A DNA stretch of 64,000 nt from Kocuria varians (GTDB lineage Bacteria > Actinomycetota > Actinomycetes > Actinomycetales > Micrococcaceae): assembly GCF_006539885.1 (NCBI RefSeq), contig NZ_BJNW01000005.1, forward strand, positions 1 through 64,000. The letters are read 5' to 3'. Shown here piece after piece: positions 1 to 8,482 of this stretch (positions are counted from its first letter, which is position 1; each line of letters starts with the position of its first letter). Both the position numbers and the translations under genes were made by a program. The notes beneath the pieces are model-generated. The model was not told the origin of the DNA and searched no databases. It was given only the letters and a program-made list of their open reading frames with translations.

Positions 1-103
1 CCTACACGCGGTGGCTCCATCACTACAATCACCACAGACCCCACACCGGCATCGGCGGCCAAACACCCTCACAACGCGTTCACAACGTCGCGGGGAAGTA
101 CAG

Positions 104-1342
104 CTAGACCTCGGAGCGCGCCGTCTCGTCGAGCCACGGGGCGCGCATCGACGCCGGGCCCAGGTCTGCGATGGAACCGGCACCCATGAGCATCATGTCC
201 GTGCGGATCTGCGCCTCGAGCAGCTCGATCACGCGGGAGACCCCCTGCTCGCCACCGGCCATGAGTCCGTACAGGTACGCCCGCCCGATCAGCACGAAGT
301 CCGCCCCCGCGCACAGGGCGGTGACCACGTCCGCGCCGGAGAGCACACCGGAGTCCAGGATCAGGGGGACGTCCGGTCCAACCTCCTCGCGCACCCCCGG
401 CAGGGAGGTCAGCGCCACGGGGGCGCGGTCCAGCTGGCGGCCGCCGTGGTTGGAGACCACCAGGCCGTCCGCGCCCACGCCCATGGCCCGCCGGGCGTCC
501 TCGCGCGTGAGGATGCCCTTCACGAAGAGCTGGCCGTCCCAGTGCTCACGGATCCACGCGAGGTCGTCCAGGTCCAGACCCGGGTCGAACATGGACGAGA
601 TCAGGTCCGCCAGCGTGGACGAGGTGTTGGAGAGCGAGGCGAACTTCAGCGAGTCCGTGGTGAGGAAGTTGAACCACCACTCGGGCCGGTAGGAGGCGTC
701 CAGCACGGTCGCGGCGGTCAGGCGTGGCGGGATCACCATGCCGTTGCGCACGTCGCGCAGCCGCTGCCCCGGAACGGGGGTGTCCACCGTGACGAGCAGC
801 GTGCGCACCCCGGCGGCCTTCGCGCGCTGGATCAGGTCCAGGGACGCCGCGTGGTCGCGCCACAGGTACAGCTGGAACCACCTCTCGGCGTCCGGTGCGG
901 CGTCGTTGACCTCCTCGATGGAGCGCGTGCCCATGGTGGAGAGCGAGAACGGGATCCCGGCGCGCTCGGCCGCGCGGACTCCCCCGATCTCCCCCTCCGC
1001 GTGCATGAACCGGGTGAAGCCGGTGGGCGCAATCCCGAACGGCAGGGCGCTGCGGAACCCGGCGATCTCCGTGCTCAGGTCCGCGGCGTCCGTGCCGTGC
1101 AGGATCTTCGGCAGCAGCTCCACGGACTCGAAGGCCTCGCGGCTGCGGCGGTACGTCAGTTCCTGGCCGGCCGCGCCGTCCACGTAGTCGAAGGCGGGTT
1201 TCGGGGTGCGACGCCGCGCGATCCGCCGCAGTGCCTCGACGTCCGCGGCCTTCGCGAGCCGGGCCGCGCGACGGTCCGGGTTGAACGAGCCGAACTGCAT
1301 GAGCGGCTTGAGCTCCGAGAGCTGGGGCAGGTGACGTTTCAC
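104..1342 (-). CDS. lldD: FMN-dependent L-lactate dehydrogenase / alpha-hydroxy-acid oxidase
   Basis: The 412-residue protein belongs to the FMN-dependent alpha-hydroxy-acid dehydrogenase family and probably oxidises L-lactate to pyruvate, feeding electrons to menaquinone at the membrane. The N-terminal FDYVDGAAGQE segment (about 51-61), the strand LFVKGI with Lys275, the catalytic SNHGGRQLD motif (His299, Arg302) and the phosphate-binding SGVLSGADVV and GADFVLIGRAYLYGL stretches (331-360) are all present. The frame is open further upstream, but the GTG at 1342 has GGAGGA six bases before it, so I take it as the start. It lies downstream of the suf operon on the same strand, separated by a strong hairpin, so it is probably a separate unit. 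The family also includes glycolate and mandelate enzymes, so lactate is likely rather than proven. Confidence 0.85.
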   Translation of the reverse strand: MKRHLPQLSELKPLMQFGSFNPDRRAARLAKAADVEALRRIARRRTPKPAFDYVDGAAGQELTYRRSREAFESVELLPKILHGTDAADLSTEIAGFRSALPFGIAPTGFTRFMHAEGEIGGVRAAERAGIPFSLSTMGTRSIEEVNDAAPDAERWFQLYLWRDHAASLDLIQRAKAAGVRTLLVTVDTPVPGQRLRDVRNGMVIPPRLTAATVLDASYRPEWWFNFLTTDSLKFASLSNTSSTLADLISSMFDPGLDLDDLAWIREHWDGQLFVKGILTREDARRAMGVGADGLVVSNHGGRQLDRAPVALTSLPGVREEVGPDVPLILDSGVLSGADVVTALCAGADFVLIGRAYLYGLMAGGEQGVSRVIELLEAQIRTDMMLMGAGSIADLGPASMRAPWLDETARSEV

Positions 1343-1418
1343 GAGTCCTCCGGTGGTCGCGGTACGGGAACATCTGTCACCCTCCATACTGGCGCGCCCG
1401 CGCTGGGAGCGCAATGAC

Positions 1419-1461
1419 GAACGGCACGGCACCGACCGTGTGGTCGTGTGCCGTGCCGTTC
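1419..1461 (-). terminator. Hairpin terminator of the suf operon
   Basis: Arms GAACGGCACGGCAC and GTGCCGTGCCGTTC are perfectly complementary. They enclose a further CGACC/GGTCG stem with a GTGT loop and a single bulged base, giving about 19 base pairs. The hairpin begins 22 nt after the stop codon of the sufT-like gene. There is no clear U-tract, as is common in high-GC actinobacteria. Confidence 0.7.
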
Positions 1462-1483
1462 ACCAGTGTCCGGGGACGGGACC

Positions 1484-1843
1484 TCAGATGTTGAAGCCCA
1501 GGGCGCGCATCTGGTCGCGGCCGTCCTCCGTGATCCGCTCCGGACCCCACGGGGGCATCCAGATCCAGTTCACGTGCCACTCGTCGACCGCCGGTGCCAG
1601 GTTCTGGGCCACCTGCTCCTCGATGACGTCCTGCAGCGGGCAGGCCGCCGTGGTCAGGGTCATGTCGAGGCGCAGGGAGGCGTCGTCCTGGTACTGCAGG
1701 CCGTACAGCAGCCCGAGGTCCACGATGTTCACGCCCAGCTCGGGGTCGATCACGTTCTTCAGCAGATCCGTGATCTCCTCCAGGGATGCCTGGCCCTGGG
1801 GGCCGGACTCCTGGGCGGGAGCGGTCTCTGTGGAATCACTCAT
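1484..1843 (-). CDS. sufT: SufT-like metal-sulfur cluster assembly factor (MIP18/DUF59 family)
   Basis: This 119-residue protein is a MIP18/DUF59-family iron-sulfur maturation factor. The family signature is visible as VIDPELGVNIVDLGLLYG (residues about 31-48) and the TTAACPLQD segment with the single conserved cysteine, and the C-terminal part has the WMPPWGPERITEDGR pattern typical of actinobacterial SufT-like proteins. A GGAGGAGG Shine-Dalgarno precedes the ATG. It is the last gene of the suf operon, 30 nt after sufC. In many Actinobacteria this gene comes after sufS and sufU; here both are missing between sufC and it. Such proteins help to load or transfer Fe-S clusters in the cytoplasm; the exact client is not visible from sequence. 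Confidence 0.85.
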   Translation of the reverse strand: MSDSTETAPAQESGPQGQASLEEITDLLKNVIDPELGVNIVDLGLLYGLQYQDDASLRLDMTLTTAACPLQDVIEEQVAQNLAPAVDEWHVNWIWMPPWGPERITEDGRDQMRALGFNI

Positions 1844-1873
1844 GGCGTCCTCCTCCGGTGTCGTGTGCGGGGT

Positions 1874-2638
1874 CTACTTGGCCGCGGCCTGCACGTAGCG
1901 GTCGTAGCCCTCGTTCTCGAGCTGCTCCGCGAGCTCGGGCCCGCCCTGGTCCACCACGCGGCCGTCCGAGAACACGTGCACGAACTGCGGCTTGATGTAG
2001 CGCAGGATGCGCGTGTAGTGCGTGATGAGCATGATGCCCGTGTTGTCGTTCTCCAGGGCGCGGTTGACGCCCTCGGAGACGATCTTCAGGGCGTCCACGT
2101 CGAGGCCGGAGTCGGTCTCGTCGAGCAGCGCAATCTTCGGCTTGAGGATCTCGAGCTGCAGGATCTCGTGACGCTTCTTCTCGCCACCGGAGAAGCCCTC
2201 GTTCACGTTGCGCTGGAGCATGTCGGTGTCGATCTTCAGCTGCTCCATGTGCGAGCGGACGTCCTTGGTCCACGTGCGCAGGGAGGGGGCCTCGCCGTCG
2301 ACGGCCGTCTTGGCCGAGCGCAGGAAGTTCGAGGTGGTCACGCCGGGGATCTCCACCGGGTACTGCATGGCCAGGAAGAGGCCGGCGCGGGCGCGCTCGT
2401 CCACGGACATGGCCAGCACGTCCTGGCCGTCCAGGGTCACGGAACCGGAGTCGACCTGGTACTTGGGGTGGCCGGCGATCGTGGAGGCCAGCGTGGACTT
2501 GCCCGAGCCGTTGGGGCCCATGATCGCGTGCACCTCACCGGAGTTGATGGTCAGGTTCACGCCCTTGAGGATGGGCTTGGTGGACTCGTCGTCCAGGATG
2601 ACGGACGCGTGGAGGTCCTTGATCTCCAGAGTGGACAT
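1874..2638 (-). CDS. sufC: Fe-S cluster assembly ATPase SufC
   Basis: SufC (254 aa) is the soluble ABC-type ATPase of the SufBCD scaffold and drives conformational change during Fe-S cluster assembly in the cytoplasm. Walker A is GPNGSGKST (41-49), the signature is FSGGEKKR (149-156) and Walker B is IALLDETDSGLD (169-180). The DETDSGLD form, with Glu following Asp, is characteristic of SufC. Length is normal for the family. The gene sits between sufD (92 nt upstream, containing a small hairpin) and the sufT-like gene (30 nt downstream) and is clearly co-transcribed with them. Confidence 0.96.
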   Translation of the reverse strand: MSTLEIKDLHASVILDDESTKPILKGVNLTINSGEVHAIMGPNGSGKSTLASTIAGHPKYQVDSGSVTLDGQDVLAMSVDERARAGLFLAMQYPVEIPGVTTSNFLRSAKTAVDGEAPSLRTWTKDVRSHMEQLKIDTDMLQRNVNEGFSGGEKKRHEILQLEILKPKIALLDETDSGLDVDALKIVSEGVNRALENDNTGIMLITHYTRILRYIKPQFVHVFSDGRVVDQGGPELAEQLENEGYDRYVQAAAK

Positions 2639-2663
2639 GTGGTGTTTCTCCTTGTGGTCGTGG

Positions 2664-2692
2664 GCACCCGCCCCGTTCGGGGACCGGGGTGC
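2664..2692 (-). other. Intercistronic hairpin between sufD and sufC
   Basis: GCACCC and GGGTGC arms enclose an inner CCCCG/CGGGG pairing in the 92-nt gap between the two genes. It could act as an RNA processing or stability element that adjusts sufC levels; this role is inferred. Confidence 0.35.
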
Positions 2693-2730
2693 GACGTTCG
2701 TGGGTGAGGGCGACGGCGCGGTGCCGGGGC

Positions 2731-4041
2731 TCAGTTCTCGGTGCGGGCGAGCTCGTCCTCGAGGGACGCGCGCAGCTGCTCCTCGAGGGCCTCGACGCCC
2801 ACCTGCTGGATGATCTCGAACAGGAACCCGCGGACCACCAGGCGGCGTGCCTGGTCCTCCGGGATGCCGCGGGACATCAGGTAGTACAGGTGCTCGTCGT
2901 CCAGCTGACCCGTGGTGGACGCGTGACCCGCGCCGGCGATCAGACCGGTCTCGATCTCCAGGTTCGGCACCGAGTCCATGCGCGGGCCGTCGTTGAGGAT
3001 CAGGTTGCGGTTGAGCTCGTACGTGTCCGTACCCTCGGCCTCAGCGCGGATCAGGACGTCCCCGACCCACACGCCGTGGGCGTTCTCGCCCTGCAGCGCG
3101 GACTTGTAGTTCACGCGCGAGCGGCAGCGCGGCACCGAGTGGTCCACGAACAGGCGGGACTCCAGGTGCTGGCCCTCGTCCACGAACGTGAGGCCGTACA
3201 TGGCCACGTCGCCGCCGGTGGCCGTGAAGCGGGTGGAGGGGGTCACGCGCACGAGGTCCCCTCCCAGGCTCACGAGCACGTGCTTGAACGTGGCGTCCTT
3301 GCCCAGCTTCGCCTGCTGCGAGGAGGCGTGCACGGAGTCGTCCGTCCACTCCTGCAGCGAGACCACGGTGAGGTTGGCGCCGTCGCCCACGGAGAACTCG
3401 ACGTTCTGGGAGAGCACGGCGGTGCCCACGTGGCGCAGCACCACGAGCGCGTGGGAGTTCGTCCCGGCGTCGACCACCACGTGCTGGGCGGCCGGCTGCT
3501 CGGACTCGCCCGTGAACGTGACGATCACGGGCTCGGAGACCTCGGTGTCGCGCGGGACCGAGATGACGGTGGCCTCGCGGAACGCGGACCACGCGTTCGC
3601 GGAGACCCGGTCCTCGGGGATCCCGGCGGAGCCGATGCGCTCGTCGTCGCGCGGCACCGAGGTGATCTCCACGGCGTCGTCCCCCGTCACGGAGACCGCC
3701 GGAGCGGGCCCGTCCAGGGTGGAGTCATCGAGACCGCGCAGGCGCTTGAGCGGGGTGAACCGCCAGTCCTCGAGCTTGGTGGTCAGGGGCGGGAAGTCCG
3801 CGACGTCGTAGGACGTGAACCGCCCGGCGCGCGAGGAGTCCGGCACGCCGGAGATGTCACCGTGCTCCGTGTGCCTGATCTCGGGTTCACCGGCCTGGTT
3901 GCGGCCTTCCTGCAGGGTCTCGCCCTCCTGGCTCATGCCGGGGATGGCCACGCGGTCCTCACCGGTGGGGACCCCGTCCACCTCCTCGGTGGTGTCCTGG
4001 CTGTCGCGGGCGGTCTGATCAGTGGTGGACATATCAGCCAA
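2731..4041 (-). CDS. sufD: Fe-S cluster assembly protein SufD
   Basis: SufD (436 aa) is the partner of SufB in the SufBC2D scaffold. The C-terminal half carries the family beta-helix, with [20 protein letters not shown], an acidic [14 protein letters not shown] segment and the terminal [20 protein letters not shown] motif shared with SufB. The N-terminal 60 residues are a Gly/Thr-rich extension. The reported start is TTG at 4041, which has GGAAGGA four bases upstream and overlaps sufB by 8 nt. The ATG three codons later (4032) is the alternative but lies 13 nt from that ribosome site. Both starts make it translationally coupled to sufB. Confidence 0.93.
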   Translation of the reverse strand: MADMSTTDQTARDSQDTTEEVDGVPTGEDRVAIPGMSQEGETLQEGRNQAGEPEIRHTEHGDISGVPDSSRAGRFTSYDVADFPPLTTKLEDWRFTPLKRLRGLDDSTLDGPAPAVSVTGDDAVEITSVPRDDERIGSAGIPEDRVSANAWSAFREATVISVPRDTEVSEPVIVTFTGESEQPAAQHVVVDAGTNSHALVVLRHVGTAVLSQNVEFSVGDGANLTVVSLQEWTDDSVHASSQQAKLGKDATFKHVLVSLGGDLVRVTPSTRFTATGGDVAMYGLTFVDEGQHLESRLFVDHSVPRCRSRVNYKSALQGENAHGVWVGDVLIRAEAEGTDTYELNRNLILNDGPRMDSVPNLEIETGLIAGAGHASTTGQLDDEHLYYLMSRGIPEDQARRLVVRGFLFEIIQQVGVEALEEQLRASLEDELARTEN

Positions 4042-5509
4042 CGGATCCTTCCATTTGAAGTTCGATGAGACGGTTGAGCTCGAGCGCGTACTCCATGGGC
4101 AGCTCGCGGGCGATCGGCTCGACGAAGCCGCGCACGATCATCGCCATGGCCTCCTCCTCCGGCATGCCCCGCTGCATCAGGTAGAACAGCTGCTCCTCCG
4201 AGACGCGGGAGACCGTGGCCTCGTGGCCCATGGTGACGTCGTCCTCGCGGATGTCCACGTACGGGTAGGTGTCCGAGCGGGAGATCGTGTCCACCAGCAG
4301 GGCGTCGCACACCACGTTGGACTTCGAGTGGGTGGCGCCCTCGCGCACCTGCACCAGACCGCGGTAGGCCGAGCGGCCGCCGTTGCGGGCCACCGACTTG
4401 GAGACGATCGAGGAGGACGTGTTAGGCGCGATGTGCACCATCTTGGAGCCGGTGTCCTGGTGCTGGTTCTCGCCGGCGAAGGCGATGGACAGGGTCTCGC
4501 CGCGGGCGTGCTCACCGGTCATGTACACCGCGGGGTACTTCTGGGTGACCTTGGAGCCGATGTTGCCGTCGATCCACTCCATGGTGGCGCCCTCGTGCGC
4601 GATCGCACGCTTGGTCACCAGGTTGTACACGTTGTTGGACCAGTTCTGGATGGTCGTGTACCGGACGCGGGCGTTCTTCTTGCAGATGATCTCCACCACG
4701 GCGGAGTGCAGCGAGTCCGTCTTGTAGATCGGGGCGGTGCAGCCCTCGATGTAGTGGACGTAGGAGTCCTCGTCCGCGATGATCAGCGTGCGCTCGAACT
4801 GGCCCATGTTCTCCGTGTTGATGCGGAAGTAGGCCTGCAGCGGGATGTCCACGTGCACGCCCTTGGGCACGTACACGAACGAGCCGCCGGACCACACGGC
4901 CGTGTTCAGCGCGGCGAACTTGTTGTCGCCCACGGGGATCACGGTGCCGAAGTACTCCTCGAAGAACTCGGGGTGCTCCTTCAGCGCGGTGTCCGTGTCC
5001 ATGAAGATCACGCCCTGGGCCTCGAGGTCCTCGCGGATCTGGTGGTAGACCACCTCGGACTCGTACTGCGCGGCCACGCCGGCCACGAGCCGGTTGCGCT
5101 CGGCCTCGGGGATGCCGAGCTTCTCGTACGTGTTGCGGATGTCGTCCGGCAGCTCCTCCCAGGAGCCCGCCTGCTGCTCCGTGGAGCGCACGAAGTACTT
5201 GATGTTGTCGAAGTCGATCCCGGAGAGGTCCGCGCCCCACGTGGGCATGGGCTTGCGGTCGAAGAACTTCAGACCCTTCAGCCGCAGCTTGGTCATCCAC
5301 TCCGGCTCGCTCTTCTTGGCCGAGATGTCCCGGACGACGTCCTCGTTGATGCCGCGGCGTGCCGAGGCGCCGGCGTCGTTCTTGTCGGACCAGCCGTACT
5401 GGTACTGTCCGATCCCCTCGAGCTCCGGGTTCATCTCCAGGATCTCGGAAATCGTGGTGTCGCCTGTCGTGTTGCCCGCGGAGTCCGCGGCAGCGATGCG
5501 CTCGGTCAT
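4034..5509 (-). CDS. sufB: Fe-S cluster assembly scaffold SufB
   Basis: SufB (491 aa) is the scaffold subunit on which nascent Fe-S clusters are built. Recognisable segments include [13 protein letters not shown] near the N-terminus, [21 protein letters not shown], the cluster-binding region [18 protein letters not shown] with a conserved cysteine, and C-terminal [20 protein letters not shown]. No intein is present, although mycobacterial SufB genes are known for carrying one. The ATG at 5509 is preceded by GGAGGG and overlaps the stop codon of sufR as ATGA, so the repressor and the scaffold are translationally coupled. Confidence 0.96.
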   Translation of the reverse strand: MTERIAAADSAGNTTGDTTISEILEMNPELEGIGQYQYGWSDKNDAGASARRGINEDVVRDISAKKSEPEWMTKLRLKGLKFFDRKPMPTWGADLSGIDFDNIKYFVRSTEQQAGSWEELPDDIRNTYEKLGIPEAERNRLVAGVAAQYESEVVYHQIREDLEAQGVIFMDTDTALKEHPEFFEEYFGTVIPVGDNKFAALNTAVWSGGSFVYVPKGVHVDIPLQAYFRINTENMGQFERTLIIADEDSYVHYIEGCTAPIYKTDSLHSAVVEIICKKNARVRYTTIQNWSNNVYNLVTKRAIAHEGATMEWIDGNIGSKVTQKYPAVYMTGEHARGETLSIAFAGENQHQDTGSKMVHIAPNTSSSIVSKSVARNGGRSAYRGLVQVREGATHSKSNVVCDALLVDTISRSDTYPYVDIREDDVTMGHEATVSRVSEEQLFYLMQRGMPEEEAMAMIVRGFVEPIARELPMEYALELNRLIELQMEGSVG

Positions 5510-6270
5510 GACAACCCTCCCTGTTGTGCGCTTGTGTGGTTGGTGGAAAGCGTGGATGCCGCGCTGCGCAGCTGCAGCGGGACGTGTGTGGTGCAGACGT
5601 GCGCACCCGCGGCCATGGTGGAGAGCCTGCGGACGTCCACGTCCAGCAGCTCGGAGATCATCTCGGTCTCCTGCTCGCAGAACTCGGGGTGCTCGTGGGC
5701 GATCTCCTGGATCGGGCAGTGGCCCTGGCACAGCTGGGCGGAGCGCAGCGTCACGCCGCGGGGCCCGCGCGGGGTCACCGTGGTGTGGGACGCCACGAAG
5801 CCGTCGCGGCTCAGGGCGGCGGTGAGCGCGTTGAGCCGGTCCTCGACGTCGGGCCCGGCGGACTCGACCTGCGGCCGGTAGCGCTCGCGCATGCGGTCGA
5901 AGTGGTCCGAGACGAAGGCGCGGACGAGGTCCTCGCCGCCCACGCGCTGCATCGTGCCGATCGCGTTGCGCGCGAGCCCCAGGTAGTCGGTCCCCAGCTG
6001 CTCGTGGCCGCCGGGTGCGACGACGTAGCGGCGCGCCGGGCGTCCCGCGCCGGAGCGGGCGCCCCGCACAAACGAGACCTCGATGATCTGCTCGGCCTCG
6101 AGCGCGTCCAGGTGGCGGCGGACCGCCGCGGGTGTCAGACCCAGGTCCTTGGCGATCTGTGCCGCCGCGATGGGGCCGTGGGCGAGCACCAGCGAGAGCA
6201 CCCGCGAACGGGTGGTGTCATCCTGGTCCGTGCGGACCGCGGGTGTGCGGTCCGTGGCAGGTGAACTCAT
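5506..6270 (-). CDS. sufR: SufR-type Fe-S-sensing transcriptional regulator
   Basis: This 254-residue protein is the regulator at the head of the suf operon. The N-terminus has a winged helix-turn-helix (about 22-75: [19 protein letters not shown] followed by [15 protein letters not shown]). The C-terminal half has the cysteine cluster CQGHC (181, 185), EFCEQE (198) and HVC (226), which in SufR proteins ligates an Fe-S cluster. Known homologues repress suf when holding a cluster and derepress on cluster loss. I chose the ATG at 6270, with GAAGGAA upstream; the reading frame stays open much further 5' but that part is antisense to the ABC ATPase gene. Autoregulation of the operon is inferred from family knowledge. 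Confidence 0.92.
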   Translation of the reverse strand: MSSPATDRTPAVRTDQDDTTRSRVLSLVLAHGPIAAAQIAKDLGLTPAAVRRHLDALEAEQIIEVSFVRGARSGAGRPARRYVVAPGGHEQLGTDYLGLARNAIGTMQRVGGEDLVRAFVSDHFDRMRERYRPQVESAGPDVEDRLNALTAALSRDGFVASHTTVTPRGPRGVTLRSAQLCQGHCPIQEIAHEHPEFCEQETEMISELLDVDVRRLSTMAAGAHVCTTHVPLQLRSAASTLSTNHTSAQQGGLS

Positions 6271-6389
6271 GCTCAGTGGTACTTCCTTCGGGGACGTCGT
6301 GCGTGGGAGAACGGGGTGCGGCGGGGGCGGCCTGCGCACCTGTCTGCTCCGGGGCGTGGCGCCTCGCAGAAGACACGCAATACACAACG

Positions 6390-6417
6390 AGCGTATGCGG
6401 TATTCCATTCCCGTCAA
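6390..6417 (-). promoter_or_regulatory. Predicted promoter of the suf operon
   Basis: On the minus strand TTGACG (6412-6417) is separated by 16 nt from TACGCT (6390-6395), a good housekeeping-sigma promoter about 120 nt upstream of sufR. An AATAC/GTATT inverted repeat overlaps the -10 side and is a possible SufR operator, though it does not match a published consensus closely enough to assert. Confidence 0.55.
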
Positions 6418-6537
6418 AAACGGTCCGGCCCCTCTCGCGCCCTCTCGCGCGCGCGTGAGCCGCACCGGCGGATGGGTCCAGCCGAGGGGACACGGCCCGC
6501 GTGCCACGGCTCGCGGCAACGGCCGGCCCCGAGGTTC

Positions 6538-6543
6538 TAGACT
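6538..6543 (+). promoter_or_regulatory. -10 box of a leaderless promoter (ABC ATPase gene)
   Basis: TAGACT ends six bases before the GTG start at 6550, so transcription should begin at or next to the start codon. No Shine-Dalgarno is visible for that gene, which agrees with a leaderless mRNA. Confidence 0.6.
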
Positions 6544-6549
6544 GACCGG

Positions 6550-7551
6550 GTGCAGATGCCGTCCGAACCCGCCCTCGCCCCTCACACGCCCTCCCCCGGC
6601 CCGGCCACCGCGGCTCTGCAGGTGGACGGTCTGGTGAAGACGTTCGAGGGTCGCGGCGAACCCGTGCAAGCGGTCCGGGGGCTGAGCATGGCGGCCCACC
6701 ACGGGCGGATCACCGCCCTGCTCGGCGCCAACGGGGCCGGCAAGACCACCACCCTGCAGTGCGCCCAGGGACTGCAGCGTCCCACGTCCGGCACCGTGCG
6801 GCTGCTGGGTGAGGACCCCTGGCAGGCCTCCGCCGATCTGCGCGCGCGTGTGGGCGTCATGCTCCAGGACGGCGGGCTCCCCCAGTCGGTGCGTCCGGGC
6901 GAGCTGCTGCGCCACGTCAGCCGGCTCTACGCGGACCCCGCCCCCGTGGACGAGCTCGTGGAGCGGCTGGGCATCGGCTCCTTCCTGGGAACTGGCATCC
7001 GCCGCCTCTCGGGTGGTCAGAAGCAGCGTGTGGCCCTGGCCGCCGCCCTCGTAGGCCGCCCGGACGTCCTCTTCCTGGACGAGCCCTCCGCGGGGTTGGA
7101 CCCGCGCTCGCGCAACATCGTCTTCGAGCTCGTGCGGCAGCTGCGCGACTCCGGCGTGTGCATCATCCTGACCACCCACCTCATGGACGACGCCGCCCGG
7201 CTCGCCGACTATGTCTACATCGTCAACAGCGGCACCGTGGCCGCCCAGGGCACCGTGGCCGAGCTCGTGAGCGCCGAGCAGGAGGCACCGCTCGTGATGA
7301 CCGTGACCCTTGCACCGCAGCAGGCCCACCGCCTGCGCGACGACCCACCCTGGCGCACCCCGCGCTTCGCCGACGTCGAGTGGAGCGTCAAGGACCGCAC
7401 CGTGGTCCTCACGGGCCCCCTGGACGCCGCACGCGTCCGCGAGGTCACGCAGTGGGCCACCCTGCACGACCACCTGCCGGAGGCGCTGAGCGTGCAACCC
7501 CGATCCCTCGAGGACGTCTTCCTGGAAGTCTCCGGGCGTGATGCCCGGTGA
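6550..7551 (+). CDS. ABC transporter ATP-binding protein (exporter type)
   Basis: The 333-residue protein is an ABC-2 type export ATPase. Walker A is LLGANGAGKTTT, the signature is RRLSGGQKQRVALAAALVGRPDVLFLDEPSAGLDP, with Walker B included in that stretch, and the switch His lies in ILTTHLMDDAARLADYVYI. The substrate is unknown. It overlaps the permease gene by 4 nt (GTGA), and the pair precedes ctaA. The same order (sufR region, ABC pair, ctaA) is conserved in Actinobacteria including mycobacteria, so a link to respiration or haem handling has long been suspected but is not shown here. The first 20 residues are Pro/Ala-rich and could be shortened if translation started at the ATG two codons later. 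Confidence 0.9.
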   Translation: MQMPSEPALAPHTPSPGPATAALQVDGLVKTFEGRGEPVQAVRGLSMAAHHGRITALLGANGAGKTTTLQCAQGLQRPTSGTVRLLGEDPWQASADLRARVGVMLQDGGLPQSVRPGELLRHVSRLYADPAPVDELVERLGIGSFLGTGIRRLSGGQKQRVALAAALVGRPDVLFLDEPSAGLDPRSRNIVFELVRQLRDSGVCIILTTHLMDDAARLADYVYIVNSGTVAAQGTVAELVSAEQEAPLVMTVTLAPQQAHRLRDDPPWRTPRFADVEWSVKDRTVVLTGPLDAARVREVTQWATLHDHLPEALSVQPRSLEDVFLEVSGRDAR

Positions 7552-8387
7552 ACCGCGAGAACCTGGACGAGAAGCAGGCCGTTTCCGCGGACGGCACGCG
7601 CGGTGCGGGCAGCCCGACGCACGACGGCGCCGCGGGCCCCCGGGCGGCGTCGTTGACCCGGCGCGTGCTCGCGCAGGCGCGGTTCGAGACCGTGACCATG
7701 GTTCGCAACGGCGAGCAGCTGCTGCTGCTCGTGATCCTGCCGGTCATGGCGCTCGTGGCGCTGACCATGACGGATCTGCTGGACCCGTACCGCACGGACG
7801 GTGCCTCGCGCGTGGACGTGGCGGTGCCCGGGATCCTGGTGCTGTGCGTGATCTCCAGCGCCTTCTCCGGCCAGGGCATCCAGACCGGATTCGACCGCCG
7901 CTACGGGGTGCTGCGCTATCTCTCCACCACGCCACTGGGGCGCTCGGGGCTGATCGCGGGGAAGTTCCTGGCGATCATGGCGGTGCTCGTCCTGCAGTAC
8001 GTCATCATCGCGGTCGTGGCGGTCTTCCTGGGCTGGCAGCCGCCCGTGCTCGCGGTGGTGGGCTCGATCCCGCTGCTGGTGCTGGTGGCGGTCTCGTTCA
8101 CGGGCCTGGGCATGCTGATCGCCGGAACCCTGCGCGCCGAGGCGACCCTCGCCGTGCTCAACGTCGTGTGGGTGGCCCTGGCCGCCGGTGGCGGTGTGCT
8201 GTTCCCGCTCACCACCCTGCCCGCGTGGGCCTCGTGGTGCGTGCAGTGGTTGCCCTCCGCCGCGGCGGGCGAGCTGATGCGCGAGTGCTTCCTGGGAAGC
8301 ACCACCACGTTCGTCCCCCTGCTCGTGCTTGGGGCCTGGGCGGTGCTCAGCTGGGCCGCCACGGTCAAGTGGTTCAAGTGGGTCTGA
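7548..8387 (+). CDS. ABC-2 type transporter permease
   Basis: This 279-residue membrane protein is the partner of the preceding ATPase. After a hydrophilic N-terminus of about 45 residues it has six hydrophobic segments: LLLLVILPVMALVALTM, VPGILVLCVISSAFSG, FLAIMAVLVLQYVIIAVVAV, SIPLLVLVAVSFTGLGMLI, VLNVVWVALAAGGGVLFPL and VPLLVLGAWAVLSWAAT. This is the standard ABC-2 topology. The GTG start overlaps the ATPase stop, so the two are translationally coupled. Substrate and direction cannot be read from sequence; export is inferred from the family. Confidence 0.87.
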   Translation: MNRENLDEKQAVSADGTRGAGSPTHDGAAGPRAASLTRRVLAQARFETVTMVRNGEQLLLLVILPVMALVALTMTDLLDPYRTDGASRVDVAVPGILVLCVISSAFSGQGIQTGFDRRYGVLRYLSTTPLGRSGLIAGKFLAIMAVLVLQYVIIAVVAVFLGWQPPVLAVVGSIPLLVLVAVSFTGLGMLIAGTLRAEATLAVLNVVWVALAAGGGVLFPLTTLPAWASWCVQWLPSAAAGELMRECFLGSTTTFVPLLVLGAWAVLSWAATVKWFKWV

Positions 8388-8437
8388 GCACACCCCGCTG
8401 AGCCCGTGCCGCCGGGGGTCCGCGAGCCTCCCCTCGG

Positions 8438-8443
8438 TACACT
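8438..8443 (+). promoter_or_regulatory. Possible -10 box for ctaA
   Basis: TACACT lies in the 95-nt gap between the permease gene and ctaA, giving a predicted leader of about 33 nt. No convincing -35 is seen, so ctaA may also be read through from the ABC genes. Confidence 0.35.
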
Positions 8444-8482
8444 GGGAGGGACTCGTACCCTCTGCCCCTGGATGCACCGCTC

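Noticed and set aside
1-103. Short leading stretch before the lactate dehydrogenase stop codon
   Set aside because: No gene, hairpin or promoter could be supported.
6271-7497. Upstream extension of the sufR frame giving a 663-residue product
   Set aside because: The extra part is antisense to the ABC ATPase and low in complexity. The ATG at 6270 with a ribosome site and a promoter at 6390-6417 fits a normal 254-residue SufR.
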